DNA from: Flavobacterium limnophilum
Lineage (GTDB): Bacteria; Bacteroidota; Bacteroidia; Flavobacteriales; Flavobacteriaceae
DNA length: 64,000 bases
Assembly: GCF_027111315.2 (NCBI RefSeq)
Contig: NZ_CP114289.2
Coordinates: forward strand, 2,790,001 to 2,854,000
Direction: 5' to 3'
Below the pieces are notes generated by a model that worked only from the letters and a program-made list of their open reading frames with translations, did not search any database and was not told where the DNA came from. A program made the translations under genes and the position numbers. Shown one piece after another: positions 27,457 to 36,479 of the stretch. Positions within the stretch are counted from its first letter, which is position 1. Each line of letters starts with the position of its first letter.

Positions 27457-27846
27457 ATGGCTGTTCCTTTTACTGTAACAAAAAAAAACATTCCCAGTAA
27501 ACCCAATCCCATAATTGGGTATTATCCTAGGGTTGCCACAAGTGGCGTCCTGGATTTAGAAGATTTATCCGAACGTGTTTCCATCAGCTGCTCCGCAACC
27601 CAGTCCGATTGTTATGCAGTGGTCATTGGTCTTGTCAAGGAAATAACATCTGCTTTAGAACAAGGCAACATAGTACGATTAGGACAATTAGGCTCTTTTC
27701 AAATAAGCATACAAAGCACTGGGAGTGCTACTCCTGAAGAAGTAGATAAATCGAAAATAAAACGCAGTTCGATTATTTTCCGTCCTGGCAAAAAACTCAA
27801 ACTAATGCTAAAACAATTGGTTTTCAAAAAGATAATTAAACCTTAA
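27457..27846 (+). CDS. HU-like DNA-binding protein (HU-HIG type)
   Basis: A 129-residue protein; ATG 27457 is chosen because it follows the promoter and begins MAVPFTVTKKNIPSKPNPII. An upstream extension would run through the tracrRNA terminator. The pattern NPIIGYYPRVATSGVLDLED, CYAVVIGLVKEITSALEQGN, IVRLGQLGSFQISIQSTG matches Bacteroidota HU-like proteins, which lack the typical DNA-intercalating proline arm. A basic C-terminal tail ends KLKLMLKQLVFKKIIKP. Such proteins probably bind DNA or shape the nucleoid. It lies 166 bp downstream of the tracrRNA, but with its own promoter, so no link to CRISPR is shown. Confidence 0.82.
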   Translation: MAVPFTVTKKNIPSKPNPIIGYYPRVATSGVLDLEDLSERVSISCSATQSDCYAVVIGLVKEITSALEQGNIVRLGQLGSFQISIQSTGSATPEEVDKSKIKRSSIIFRPGKKLKLMLKQLVFKKIIKP

Positions 27847-27981
27847 AAAACTAATAATTCCATTTTTTTCTAAATACAAATTCATCCCCACAAACCAAAA
27901 GCTTTGTTAAATGATGGTATTACCATAGGCAAATAGAATATCTTTATAAAAGTTGACACTATTAATCCTAAAACAAACACG

Positions 27982-28347
27982 ATGGAAAATAATGATCTTG
28001 GTTCAAAAAAGATGAACAATAAGCAAAATACGCCTGAGGAATTCAGCAACGAAATCCTACCAGAGAATTATGATCCTGCAGCAACAAAACTCGTGGCAGA
28101 AGTAGAAACCAATAGCAGTGGAGAACAAAAAATCGTGCACCGAGCACGGAATATTGACTCTAATCCCGAACAAAATAGTAGCGTAGATAACAAACAACCG
28201 AGTTCTAGTGTCGAGATTTTCTCGGATAAAGAAACCCAAAGAATGATCGAAAACAAAGACCACAACTCGGATATTACCGCCTTTCGATATCCCAATTCCG
28301 ATCCCGACAATCACGAAGACAGGGGAAACATGAAGTTAGACGAATAA
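27982..28347 (+). CDS. Hypothetical acidic, probably disordered protein
   Basis: A 121-residue protein, not recognised. It is rich in Asn, Asp, Glu and Ser, with few hydrophobic residues and no signal or membrane segment, so it is probably unstructured. A TATCTTTA sequence at about 27940-27947, 34 nt upstream of the ATG, could be a variant -7 box. A strong terminator follows 18 bp after the stop. The clear transcript boundaries support a real gene, but no function can be proposed. Confidence 0.6.
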   Translation: MENNDLGSKKMNNKQNTPEEFSNEILPENYDPAATKLVAEVETNSSGEQKIVHRARNIDSNPEQNSSVDNKQPSSSVEIFSDKETQRMIENKDHNSDITAFRYPNSDPDNHEDRGNMKLDE

Positions 28348-28365
28348 TTTTTTTGTTTTTTTGAG

Positions 28366-28405
28366 TAGCCAACAAGAAAGGGATTTTTTGTTGGCTATTT
28401 TTTTT
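28366..28405 (+). terminator. Intrinsic terminator
   Basis: A perfect 10-bp stem TAGCCAACAA / TTGTTGGCTA (28366-28375 and 28388-28397) is followed by a run of T. It closes the acidic hypothetical gene and precedes rmuC. Confidence 0.88.
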
Positions 28406-28491
28406 ACTCTTTTACTACACCCCAATTAAAATAGTATAAAAAAAACGCCAATTATTCCTTACTTTTACCTTCCACAAAAACCCTTCTTCTT

Positions 28492-29853
28492 ATGTCAAAC
28501 ATGCTTCCGTTTTTACTGCTGTTCATTATTGCCCTCGCCATTGGAATTTTTATTGGCAAACTCCTATTTTCGGCACGATTCCAATCAGACAAAATTAGTC
28601 TGGAAGAAAAGTTGATTGCCTTGAATGACCAGTTGAACCAACAAAAAGAACAATTCCTGCTCGACAAAAACAGTTTCGAGAAACAACTCGAATTGGCCAA
28701 TGCCGAAAAAGAAAGCATTAGAAACGAAAAAGACAGCTTGGCTATTCAACTGACCAAGAAAGAGGTGGATTTTGAAAATCTTTGGGAACGCAACAAGGAA
28801 CAAAAAGAAGAAGTGGAAAAACTACAGGAAAAATTCACCAAGGAATTCGAGAATTTGGCCAATAAAATCTTGGACGAAAAATCAAGCAAGTTCACCGAAC
28901 AAAACAAAGAGAACATGAAAAACATCCTGTCGCCATTGCAAGACAAGATTCAATTGTTCGAAAAGAAAGTCGAAGACACCCACAAGGAAAGCATCGATTA
29001 TCACGCCGCTTTACGCCAACAAATCTTGGGCTTGAAAGAAATGAACCTCCAAATGAGCAAGGAAACCCTGAACCTGACCAAAGCCTTGAAAGGGGACAGC
29101 AAAATGCAGGGAAATTGGGGCGAATTGGTTTTGGAACGCGTGCTTGAAAAATCCGGATTGGAAAAGGGACGTGAATACGAAGTACAACAAAGTCACACAA
29201 CAGAGGAAGGAAACAGAGTATTTCCTGATGTGGTCATCAATCTGCCTGACGGAAAAAAGATGATTGTCGATTCTAAAGTTTCTTTGACTGCCTACGAAAA
29301 ATACATTAACGAGGATGACGATGAAACAGCAAAAACCCGTTATTTGAAAGAGCATGTCAATTCGATAAAATTTCACGTAGAAAATTTAGGAAATAAAAAT
29401 TACCAGGATTTATACCAAATTGAAAGCCCAGATTTCGTCCTGCTTTTCATCCCGATGGAACCCGCTTTTGCCTTGGCGCTGAACGATGACACAACTTTAT
29501 ACAACAAGGCTTTCGAGAAAAATATCGTGATTGTAACCCCTTCTACTCTTTTGGCGACATTACGCACAATTGACAGTATGTGGACCAATCAAAAACAACA
29601 AGAAAATGCTTTTGAAATTGCCCGTCAAGCCGGAGCTTTGTATGATAAATTTGAAGGATTTGTTACCGATTTAATTAAAATTGGAAAGAAAATTGACGAA
29701 AGCAAAGTCGAATACCAAGGCGCGATGAACAAACTCGTGGACGGCAAAGGAAACCTCATCACGAGTGTCGAAAAATTGAAAAAAATGGGAGCTAAAGCCA
29801 AAAAAGCATTGCCCGACAACATCCTGAATCGTGCCAATGCAGATCAGGAATAA
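28492..29853 (+). CDS. rmuC: DNA recombination protein RmuC homologue
   Basis: A 453-residue protein with an N-terminal membrane helix (about residues 4-24), a long coiled coil rich in Glu/Lys/Gln (about 35-190), and the conserved RmuC domain. The domain contains KMQGNWGELVLERVLEKSGL, VFPDVVINLPDGKKMIVDSK and IVIVTPSTLLATLRTIDSMW. The Asp and Lys of the second block are typical of the PD-(D/E)xK-like core. RmuC family proteins limit inversions at short inverted repeats. It is flanked by its own terminator-bounded neighbour and by a palindromic element downstream. Confidence 0.93.
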   Translation: MSNMLPFLLLFIIALAIGIFIGKLLFSARFQSDKISLEEKLIALNDQLNQQKEQFLLDKNSFEKQLELANAEKESIRNEKDSLAIQLTKKEVDFENLWERNKEQKEEVEKLQEKFTKEFENLANKILDEKSSKFTEQNKENMKNILSPLQDKIQLFEKKVEDTHKESIDYHAALRQQILGLKEMNLQMSKETLNLTKALKGDSKMQGNWGELVLERVLEKSGLEKGREYEVQQSHTTEEGNRVFPDVVINLPDGKKMIVDSKVSLTAYEKYINEDDDETAKTRYLKEHVNSIKFHVENLGNKNYQDLYQIESPDFVLLFIPMEPAFALALNDDTTLYNKAFEKNIVIVTPSTLLATLRTIDSMWTNQKQQENAFEIARQAGALYDKFEGFVTDLIKIGKKIDESKVEYQGAMNKLVDGKGNLITSVEKLKKMGAKAKKALPDNILNRANADQE

Positions 29854-29880
29854 AGCAATTAATATTAATATAACCATATG

Positions 29881-30019
29881 CGTCAGTTCGAGTGTTTATT
29901 TAAAAAATGCGACAGCTTTTTTTGAATAAATGTATCGAGAACCCAACATAGCAAACTTCTCGATACAATTTTGAATCGTAAAGCTGTCGCATTACCATTC
30001 AAAATCACTCGAAGTGACG
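29881..30019 (+). repeat. Nested palindromic element, copy A
   Basis: About 139 bp with three nested stems: the outer pair CGTCAGTTCGAGTG / CACTCGAAGTGACG, the middle pair GCGACAGCTTT / AAAGCTGTCGC, and the inner pair TGTATCGAGAA / TTCTCGATACA. A-T-rich inverted segments separate the stems. It lies between the convergent ends of rmuC and the araC-type gene. Compared with copy B the middle stem has a T to C change matched by A to G on the other side. Confidence 0.85.
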
Positions 30020-30064
30020 GAATATTTTTATTAGGGCAAAAGGAAATAAAAGCAAATTTTCTAT

Positions 30065-30973
30065 TTACAAACTGCTGTTGGAAACCGCAAAACTTCGGTA
30101 TTCGCTAGGTGTTTTACCGGTTCTTTTTTTGAAGAAAATGGGGAAATAATCGGGGTTTTCAAAGTTCAAACTATACGATATTTCCTTGATGGGCAAGTTG
30201 GTATTGTACAACAAAAGTTTGGCTTCGTTCAATTTTAATTCCACCATGTATTTGGAGGGAGAAGTTCCCGTCAACTCCTTGAATGCCCTGCGGAATCCCG
30301 AATAGCTCATGCCAAGGTTTTTGGCAATATCTTCGGCAGAGGTATTTTTGTAGATGTCTTCCCGCATCATCACTTTGGCTTTGTTGATTTTGTTGATGAG
30401 CTCTTCATCTTCAAAATCCCGTGTTTTGTCACGATAATACATCAATCCCAAAATATTCATCACAATACCCGAAAGTGCTTGCTGGAATCCGGCGCGTTCT
30501 TCGTTGGCAATTTCTATGGCCTTGTAATACAAATCGATTATTTCTTCGTTCATTCCGATGTTGAACACAGGCGGCCTGTTCAAGAAAAAACCTTCTTTGA
30601 CTATTTTTTCGATGATTTCTCCTTTGAAACCAATCCAATATTCATTCCATCCCGAATTCTCCAAAGGTTTATAGGTATGCCAAACTCCGGGCATCAGGAA
30701 AAACATTTTCCCTTCGGTAATAAAACAAGATTGCTTGGAATGCCCAAAAGTAAAAACACCGTTCCCGTTCGTGATATACAGCAACTGGTATTCATTCAAT
30801 ATTCGGCCTTTGTCTACATTGAAATAATAGCCGACAGGGTGTTTATCAGGAGGATAACTTTCTTTTTCGGTAATATTTTGACGTCCAACAGTCGTAATGG
30901 TTAAGCCCCACAACTCGTCTTCTTCCGAAGTTATGGGGTAATTAACACTATTATTTTTGTCGTTATAAATCAT
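30065..30973 (-). CDS. AraC-family transcriptional regulator, probable rhamnose regulator
   Basis: A 302-residue AraC-type regulator. An N-terminal cupin-like sensor domain (about 40-130; GNGVFTFGHSKQSCFITEGK, MFFLMPGVWHTYKPL) is followed by a C-terminal pair of helix-turn-helix motifs (about 195-295; NTSAEDIAKNLGMSYSGFRR and PIKEISYSLNFENPDYFPIF, then FKKRTGKTPSEYR). It lies at the distal end of the rhamnose gene cluster on the same strand, 234 bp downstream of rhaT. That makes it the best candidate to sense L-rhamnose and activate the cluster. Ligand specificity is inferred from position only. Confidence 0.88.
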   Translation of the reverse strand: MIYNDKNNSVNYPITSEEDELWGLTITTVGRQNITEKESYPPDKHPVGYYFNVDKGRILNEYQLLYITNGNGVFTFGHSKQSCFITEGKMFFLMPGVWHTYKPLENSGWNEYWIGFKGEIIEKIVKEGFFLNRPPVFNIGMNEEIIDLYYKAIEIANEERAGFQQALSGIVMNILGLMYYRDKTRDFEDEELINKINKAKVMMREDIYKNTSAEDIAKNLGMSYSGFRRAFKELTGTSPSKYMVELKLNEAKLLLYNTNLPIKEISYSLNFENPDYFPIFFKKRTGKTPSEYRSFAVSNSSL

Positions 30974-31021
30974 TGCAACTTTTCTATCAAGGAAAAAACT
31001 TCAGCAAAAAAAACAAAAAAA

Positions 31022-31150
31022 GACACGAATTCCACGAATTAACACGAAATATATCCCGTTAAAATTTCACAAATCTACCACAGCATAAAATACTTTGTAT
31101 AATCATCTTTTGAATCCCAATAATCTGTGATAATTCGTGAAATTCGTGTC
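31022..31150 (+). repeat. Imperfect inverted repeat between araC-type gene and rhaT
   Basis: Arms GACACGAATTCCACGAATTA (about 31022-31041) and TAATTCGTGAAATTCGTGTC (31131-31150) are reverse complements with one mismatch, separated by about 90 bp. The A+T-rich arm words resemble small dispersed intergenic repeats often seen in Flavobacterium genomes. The rest of the 234-bp gap holds no gene. Confidence 0.55.
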
Positions 31151-31207
31151 AAATTCTTTTTTAACGTGTTCGAATTGGCTTTTCTCTACAAATATAAAAA
31201 ATAATCA

Positions 31208-32281
31208 TTACATTGAATTCCCGATTCCCACCAATACCACCGACAACAAAATTACCACAATTCCTGTAGCGATTGTCCATTTGGTTTTAGGGGCAACTCC
31301 AGACCATTCTTTTCGATAAATCCCCCACATGTTGGCGGTCAATATGATGGTCGACATGTGCAAAATCCAAGAACTGGCTCCATTTCCTAATTTGCTTTCG
31401 CCCATTCCGTAAAAGAAGAACTGCAAAAACCAGGTAGTTCCAGCCAAGGCACAAAACATGACATTACGGGTAATTGGAGTCGTTTTATCAGTGAAGTTTT
31501 GGTATGATTTATTTTTCAAACTCAAAATGGTCGTCCAGATTAAATTAGTTGTCAATCCACCCCAAAGAATCACCACAAAAATCACGTTGTTTTGGTAAAG
31601 AAATTCTCCCTGATTGGGATTCAATACTTTCCATGCTTCATTGGCCACATCGGCCATTGGTTTTCCGGCTTCGATTCCGAAATTGAAAAACGAACTCAAA
31701 ATCCCCGAAATCACGGCAATAATCAATCCTTTGACCAAATCGAATTCGGCAACACTGGCATTTTGTTGCTCTTTGGTTAATTCACGCTCTTTCATCATTC
31801 CGGCCTTACCAGAAATACCGATACCCAGAAGACAAACCAAAACACCAAGAAGTACCAACTGTCCTCCGCTGGTGGATAACATGTCGGTAAAAGAAACCTT
31901 GCCGACTGTTGGATAAATTGTGTAATAAATGGAAGGCACCACGGCTCCAAAAGCAGCGCAGAATCCCAACACCACTGAATTCCCCAGGGACATTCCCAAG
32001 TAGCGAACACCCAAACCGTAAGTCAAGCCACCAATTCCCCAAAATAACCCCATCACAAAGGTCAGGATTAAAATGGGTGTGGAACAATTGGCAATAATGG
32101 CTCCAAATCCTGGAATGGTTAAATAAGCGGCCAATGGCGGTACAATTAGCCAAGAAAACAAACCACCAACAATCCAGAAGCTTTCCCAAGCCCATCCTTT
32201 TACCTTGTTGTAAGGCATATAAAAACTACCCGAAGCAAAACCTCCGATAGAATGAAAAAGTAATCCTAAAAGTGCATTCAT
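31208..32281 (-). CDS. rhaT: L-rhamnose/proton symporter RhaT
   Basis: A 357-residue inner-membrane protein with about ten transmembrane segments, the length of RhaT. Recognisable blocks include ALLGLLFHSIGGFASGSFYM, PYNKVKGWAWESFWIVGGLF and FVMGLFWGIGGLTYGLGVRY, LGMSLGNSVVLGFCAAFGAV. It imports L-rhamnose with protons. It is preceded by rhaA on the same strand with a 362-bp gap that holds a terminator and a palindromic element, so rhaT may have its own promoter or be expressed at a lower level. Confidence 0.93.
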   Translation of the reverse strand: MNALLGLLFHSIGGFASGSFYMPYNKVKGWAWESFWIVGGLFSWLIVPPLAAYLTIPGFGAIIANCSTPILILTFVMGLFWGIGGLTYGLGVRYLGMSLGNSVVLGFCAAFGAVVPSIYYTIYPTVGKVSFTDMLSTSGGQLVLLGVLVCLLGIGISGKAGMMKERELTKEQQNASVAEFDLVKGLIIAVISGILSSFFNFGIEAGKPMADVANEAWKVLNPNQGEFLYQNNVIFVVILWGGLTTNLIWTTILSLKNKSYQNFTDKTTPITRNVMFCALAGTTWFLQFFFYGMGESKLGNGASSWILHMSTIILTANMWGIYRKEWSGVAPKTKWTIATGIVVILLSVVLVGIGNSM

Positions 32282-32364
32282 CTTTTATTGAAATCTGCCC
32301 TAATCCATACGTTTAATACCATTTAAGTTTTAAATTTACTAATATAAATCAATCTAAATGTACA

Positions 32365-32502
32365 CGTCAGTTCGAGTGTTTTATTAAAAATGCGATAGCT
32401 TTTTTAATAAAATGTATCGAGAACTCCAACATTGAAAACTTCTCGATACAATTTTTAATAGTAAAGCTATCGCATTACTATTAAAAATCACTCGAAGAGA
32501 CG
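32365..32502 (+). repeat. Nested palindromic element, copy B
   Basis: It has the same architecture as copies A and C: outer CGTCAGTTCGAGTG, middle GCGATAGCTTT / AAAGCTATCGC and inner TGTATCGAGAA / TTCTCGATACA. Each half also holds a local inverted pair, ATTTTTAATAGT / ACTATTAAAAAT on the right. It lies between rhaT and rhaA. Similarity with copy C extends outside the palindrome on both sides (TCAATCTAA upstream, AGTAAAAT downstream). Confidence 0.85.
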
Positions 32503-32591
32503 GTGCTTTTTATTCCAGTAAAATCAAAAAATAAAACGGTAAATTATAAAAATAGCAGACAATTAATTGGTTAGTAAATAGAAAAAATCAA

Positions 32592-32637
32592 GATAAAAAA
32601 ACTCCCCAACCTCTTTTTTACAAGAAATTGAGGAGTT
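32592..32637 (-). terminator. Terminator after rhaA
   Basis: On the minus strand CAACTCCTCAA pairs with TTGGGGAGTT and is followed by TTTTTTTAT. It lies a few bases past the rhaA stop codon, so most transcripts of rhaB-aldolase-fucO-rhaA probably end here, before rhaT. Confidence 0.7.
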
Positions 32638-32643
32638 GCAAAT

Positions 32644-33906
32644 TTATCTTTTTGAAGTTACATTTCTTTCATATTCTTGAATGTCTGAAATATAATCTTC
32701 AGCTGGAGTGATTCCTTTTGTTGAACAATAGTAATCATATACGGCAGCCCAAGGCAATGATTTGGCTTCTTCCAACAAGGCCAAACGTTCGAAATTTTGA
32801 CCGTTTGCTTCGAAAGAATTCAATTGTGCACTTGGTTCCAATAAGGCTTGTAAAAATGCTTTTTGAGTGGCGCGAACACCAATTACGTAAGCACCAATTC
32901 TGTTGATAGACGCATCGAAGAAATCCAATCCTACGTGAACTCTATCCAAAGCTTTGGCACGAATAATTTCTTGAGCAATAGCTTGCAATTCGTCGTTTAA
33001 AATCACGACGTGATCGCTATCCCAACGAACACCGCGACTTACGTGAAGCAAGATTTCGGGAGTAAATAATAATAAAGAAGAAATTTTATCGGAGATTACT
33101 TCTGTAGGGTGAAAATGTCCCGCATCCAAAGTAATCATTTTGTTGTTGGCAATGCCATAACCCATATAAAATTCGTGGGAACCCACTACAAAACTTTCGC
33201 TTCCAATACCAAATAATTTACATTCGATACTATCCAACATCAATTCGTCATTCGATTTGTATTCGAAGATTTTATCCAATGAATTTTTCAAGTTTTGACG
33301 ATATAACGAACGATCTACAATTAAATCTTTCGACCCGTCTGGAATCCAGATGTTGTGAATACATTTTGAACCCAATTGACGTCCGATTTCTTCGGCAATT
33401 TTACGACAACGAATCACGTGTTCTACCCAAAACTCACGAATGGCAGGATCACGGTGTGACAATGTAAATCCATCTGCTGATTTTTCGTGGGAGAAACAAG
33501 TGGCGTTAAAATCTAATTTATAACCTTTATCTTTTGCCCAATCAATCCAGCTTTGGAAATGTTTTACTTCAATTTGGTCACGATCTACTTTTTCTCCACC
33601 AAAATCTCCGTACAAAGCGTGAAGATTCACTCGGTGTTCGCCCGGAATCAAAGACATTGCTTTGTCAATATCGGCACGAAGTTCGGCAATGGTTCTTGCT
33701 TTTCCTGGATAATTTCCAGTTACTTGGATTCCACCCGTCAATTCATCGTTACCTGTTTCAAAACCCTTTACGTCGTCGGCTTGCCAACAGTGTAGCGAGA
33801 TGGATAACTTATCCATGTCGGCAATGGCTTTTTCCACGTCGATTCCAAGACCGGCATATCTAGTTTTTGCATATTCAAATGCTTGATTTATTTGTTCTGA
33901 TTTCAT
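32644..33906 (-). CDS. rhaA: L-rhamnose isomerase
   Basis: A 420-residue enzyme of the RhaA family, the usual length. It interconverts L-rhamnose and L-rhamnulose using a divalent metal. Family blocks: SISLHCWQADDVKGFE near the N-terminus, HRVNLHALYG, the long KLDFNATCFSHEKSADGFTL region, and metal-ligand stretches CIHNIWIPDGSKD, TLDAGHFHPTEVI and HVSRGVRWDSDHV. It lies 23 bp downstream of the lactaldehyde reductase gene on the same strand and is followed by a terminator. Confidence 0.95.
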   Translation of the reverse strand: MKSEQINQAFEYAKTRYAGLGIDVEKAIADMDKLSISLHCWQADDVKGFETGNDELTGGIQVTGNYPGKARTIAELRADIDKAMSLIPGEHRVNLHALYGDFGGEKVDRDQIEVKHFQSWIDWAKDKGYKLDFNATCFSHEKSADGFTLSHRDPAIREFWVEHVIRCRKIAEEIGRQLGSKCIHNIWIPDGSKDLIVDRSLYRQNLKNSLDKIFEYKSNDELMLDSIECKLFGIGSESFVVGSHEFYMGYGIANNKMITLDAGHFHPTEVISDKISSLLLFTPEILLHVSRGVRWDSDHVVILNDELQAIAQEIIRAKALDRVHVGLDFFDASINRIGAYVIGVRATQKAFLQALLEPSAQLNSFEANGQNFERLALLEEAKSLPWAAVYDYYCSTKGITPAEDYISDIQEYERNVTSKR

Positions 33907-33929
33907 TTTTTAATTAAATATGTAGTTAG

Positions 33930-35090
33930 TTAAAATGCTTTTTTATACAATTCCAAAATGTCGCCCAATTGTACTTCACGAGGATTTCCTGGAGTACAAA
34001 CGTCTTCGAAAGCCGATTGGGAAAGTCGTTCCAAATCTTCTTCTTTCACATTCAAAAGCTGTAATTTTTCCGGAATACCCACTTCAATGGCCAGGTTTTT
34101 CACGGCATCCACGGCAGCTTGTGCAGCGTCTGCAAGTGATAAATGATCCACTTTAATTCCCATGGCACGGGCAATGTCAACATATTTGGCAATGGAAGAT
34201 TCGGTATTGTATTCCATGACGATTGGCAACAACAAGGCATTGGCAACTCCGTGTGGAATATCATAATAAGCTCCCAATGGATGCGCCATTCCGTGTACCA
34301 ATCCTAATCCAACGTTCGAAAATCCCATTCCAGCAATGTATTGGGCAACGGCCATACCGTCACGCGCCACTATATCCGATGGGTTTTTTACAACCGCTGG
34401 CAAATGTTTGGCAATCATCTCGATGGCTTTCAATTCGAACATATCCGACATTTCCCAAGCCCCTTTGGTAATATACCCTTCGATGGCGTGAGTCAAGGCA
34501 TCCATTCCTGTTGCTGCGGTCAAACTTGGCGGCAAGCTCAACATCAATTCGGCATCAACGATGGAAAGAACAGGAATAACATTCGGGTCAACACAAACCA
34601 TTTTCTTCACGTTTTCTTCGTCGGTAATCACGTAGTTGATGGTTACTTCGGCAGCAGTTCCGGCAGTAGTTGGCAGGGCAATGATTGGAACAGATTTCTT
34701 TTTGGTATCTGCCACTCCTTCCAATGAAACCACGTCGGCAAATTCAGGATTGTTGGAAATAATTCCGATTCCTTTGGCAGTATCAATTGGCGAACCTCCA
34801 CCAATGGCCACAATCGCATCGGCTCCAGATAAACTGAAGGCCACGACACCTTCTTTTACTTGGGCAACGGTTGGGTTTTGTTTTACATTCGAAAAAATAG
34901 TGTATTCGATTTTTGCTGCATCTAGAATACACGTTACTTTTTCGACTACTCCAAATTTCAACAAATCTTTGTCGGTAACGATAAAAACTTTTTTCAAGCC
35001 TCTTTTTTTGATTTCGTCTGCAAGAACGGAACGACTTCCTGCCCCATAATAGGACATTTCGTTTAAAATAATTCTTTTAATGGCACTCAT
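33930..35090 (-). CDS. fucO: Lactaldehyde reductase (iron-dependent alcohol dehydrogenase)
   Basis: A 386-residue group III alcohol dehydrogenase. NAD-binding is marked by GGGSPIDTAKGIGI, and the metal site by LGLVHGMAHPLGAYYDIPHG with its histidines. The family reduces L-lactaldehyde, a product of rhamnulose- and fuculose-1-phosphate cleavage, to 1,2-propanediol. It lies between the aldolase and rhaA genes with gaps of about 29 and 23 bp, so it is part of the same operon. The substrate is inferred from operon context and resemblance to FucO. Confidence 0.9.
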   Translation of the reverse strand: MSAIKRIILNEMSYYGAGSRSVLADEIKKRGLKKVFIVTDKDLLKFGVVEKVTCILDAAKIEYTIFSNVKQNPTVAQVKEGVVAFSLSGADAIVAIGGGSPIDTAKGIGIISNNPEFADVVSLEGVADTKKKSVPIIALPTTAGTAAEVTINYVITDEENVKKMVCVDPNVIPVLSIVDAELMLSLPPSLTAATGMDALTHAIEGYITKGAWEMSDMFELKAIEMIAKHLPAVVKNPSDIVARDGMAVAQYIAGMGFSNVGLGLVHGMAHPLGAYYDIPHGVANALLLPIVMEYNTESSIAKYVDIARAMGIKVDHLSLADAAQAAVDAVKNLAIEVGIPEKLQLLNVKEEDLERLSQSAFEDVCTPGNPREVQLGDILELYKKAF

Positions 35091-35119
35091 GGTATTGTTA
35101 TATTTTCAGTTTTATTAAT

Positions 35120-36424
35120 TTATCTAATTATTGCACTAAAAGCCACTCGCAATTCATCGATTTCGGCATCTCCCATTGGACATAAAGGGCCAACCGAGGC
35201 AGCCATTACCAATGAATTGGCACTAAATTCGGCCACTTCCAAATAGTCGAATGTGTTTAGCAGTTTGTCGCCTGTAACAACAACACAGTCATTTTCGATT
35301 AAAACAACACGGTTTTTGTCAAACATATTTGCCATGCCATCGATATCATCGAATAAAGAACCGAAAGGTACTGAAGGTACATCCTGCAAGAAAATCCAGC
35401 TTTCCGGAATGGTTCGAACATCAAATTTGGTTCCGCTGATCGAGTGGGCCATCAAATTGGGAGACTGTGTCATAATGATGGAATTGATGTGCGGATTTTG
35501 TTCGTAAATGCGTTGGTGCAATGGCACTTGATAACTTGGGTTTTTATTGTCTTCAGTCATTCCGTTTTTAACCTGAATGATATTGTCGGCAGTAATGTTC
35601 CAACGAGAGACATCGTGCGGCGTAATCAAGAAGTCATTTCCACTCCAACGAGCTGAAACTGTTCCAAAAGTGGAAATCATTAATCCTTGCTCACAGGCAC
35701 GGTGTATGATATTAACCATGTCTCTTCGAATGGCCAATTCATCTGATGGATATCCAGGATCCGAGAAACGAGTGGCTTTTGAAGGAATTTGTGCCCTGTA
35801 TTGTTGAATTTGTTCATCGGTCAATGCGTTTACTTTCCCCAATTTTCCGGCACTTACGATGGTGCAACAGCACAATTCCAAAGTTTCAAATCGTTGGTAG
35901 GCATCCAGCATGTCAGATCCGCCCAACACAACTCCGTGGTTCTCCATAATTACGGCTTTACTGTCGGTACCAATAAATTGATCCGCAATTTTTTGACCCA
36001 ATTCCTCACTTCCCGGACAACCATAAGGCGCATAACCTACTTTACCGCAAACAGAACGGAAATGGGGAGTAATATTGGTATTGGGAACTTGGCGAGTGAT
36101 GCTGAAAGCCACCAATCCCGGAGGATGCGCGTGAATGATTGCATTGATTTCGGGACGCGCTTCAAAAATTGCTTTATGAAAAGGGAATTCAGATGATGGC
36201 TTGTGCAAACCTACGATAGTTCCGTCTTTTTTTACGCAAACAATATCCTTTGGAGTCAAATCTCCTTTATCTACAGCTGAAGGTGTAATCCAAATATCTC
36301 CATTTTTATCTCTTATCGAAATGTTACCCCCTGATGTTGTAGTCATTCCTTTTTTGTAAATTCTTCCAATGACCATGTTGATTTGCTCAACCGGGTGCAT
36401 TAATTTAACGTCTAACTTTTTCAT
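35120..36424 (-). CDS. Tandem class II aldolase, probable rhamnulose-1-phosphate aldolase with degenerate second domain
   Basis: A 434-residue protein made of two class II aldolase/adducin domains. Domain 1 (about 8-210) has the phosphate-binding TTSGGNISIRD, the zinc motif HAHPPG and a third histidine in ENHGVVLGG, so it should be active. Domain 2 (about 230-430) aligns (TFGTVSARWSGNDFLITPHD) but has MTQSPN where HAHP is expected and IENDCVVV where ENHG is expected. It therefore lacks the zinc ligands. Single-domain enzymes of this class are about 200-270 residues. Cleavage of L-rhamnulose-1-phosphate to dihydroxyacetone phosphate and lactaldehyde is inferred from the operon. Confidence 0.85.
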   Translation of the reverse strand: MKKLDVKLMHPVEQINMVIGRIYKKGMTTTSGGNISIRDKNGDIWITPSAVDKGDLTPKDIVCVKKDGTIVGLHKPSSEFPFHKAIFEARPEINAIIHAHPPGLVAFSITRQVPNTNITPHFRSVCGKVGYAPYGCPGSEELGQKIADQFIGTDSKAVIMENHGVVLGGSDMLDAYQRFETLELCCCTIVSAGKLGKVNALTDEQIQQYRAQIPSKATRFSDPGYPSDELAIRRDMVNIIHRACEQGLMISTFGTVSARWSGNDFLITPHDVSRWNITADNIIQVKNGMTEDNKNPSYQVPLHQRIYEQNPHINSIIMTQSPNLMAHSISGTKFDVRTIPESWIFLQDVPSVPFGSLFDDIDGMANMFDKNRVVLIENDCVVVTGDKLLNTFDYLEVAEFSANSLVMAASVGPLCPMGDAEIDELRVAFSAIIR

Positions 36425-36479
36425 TATCTTACTTATTTATATCTTACTTATTTATTTTATTGTATATTATTTTTATGAC

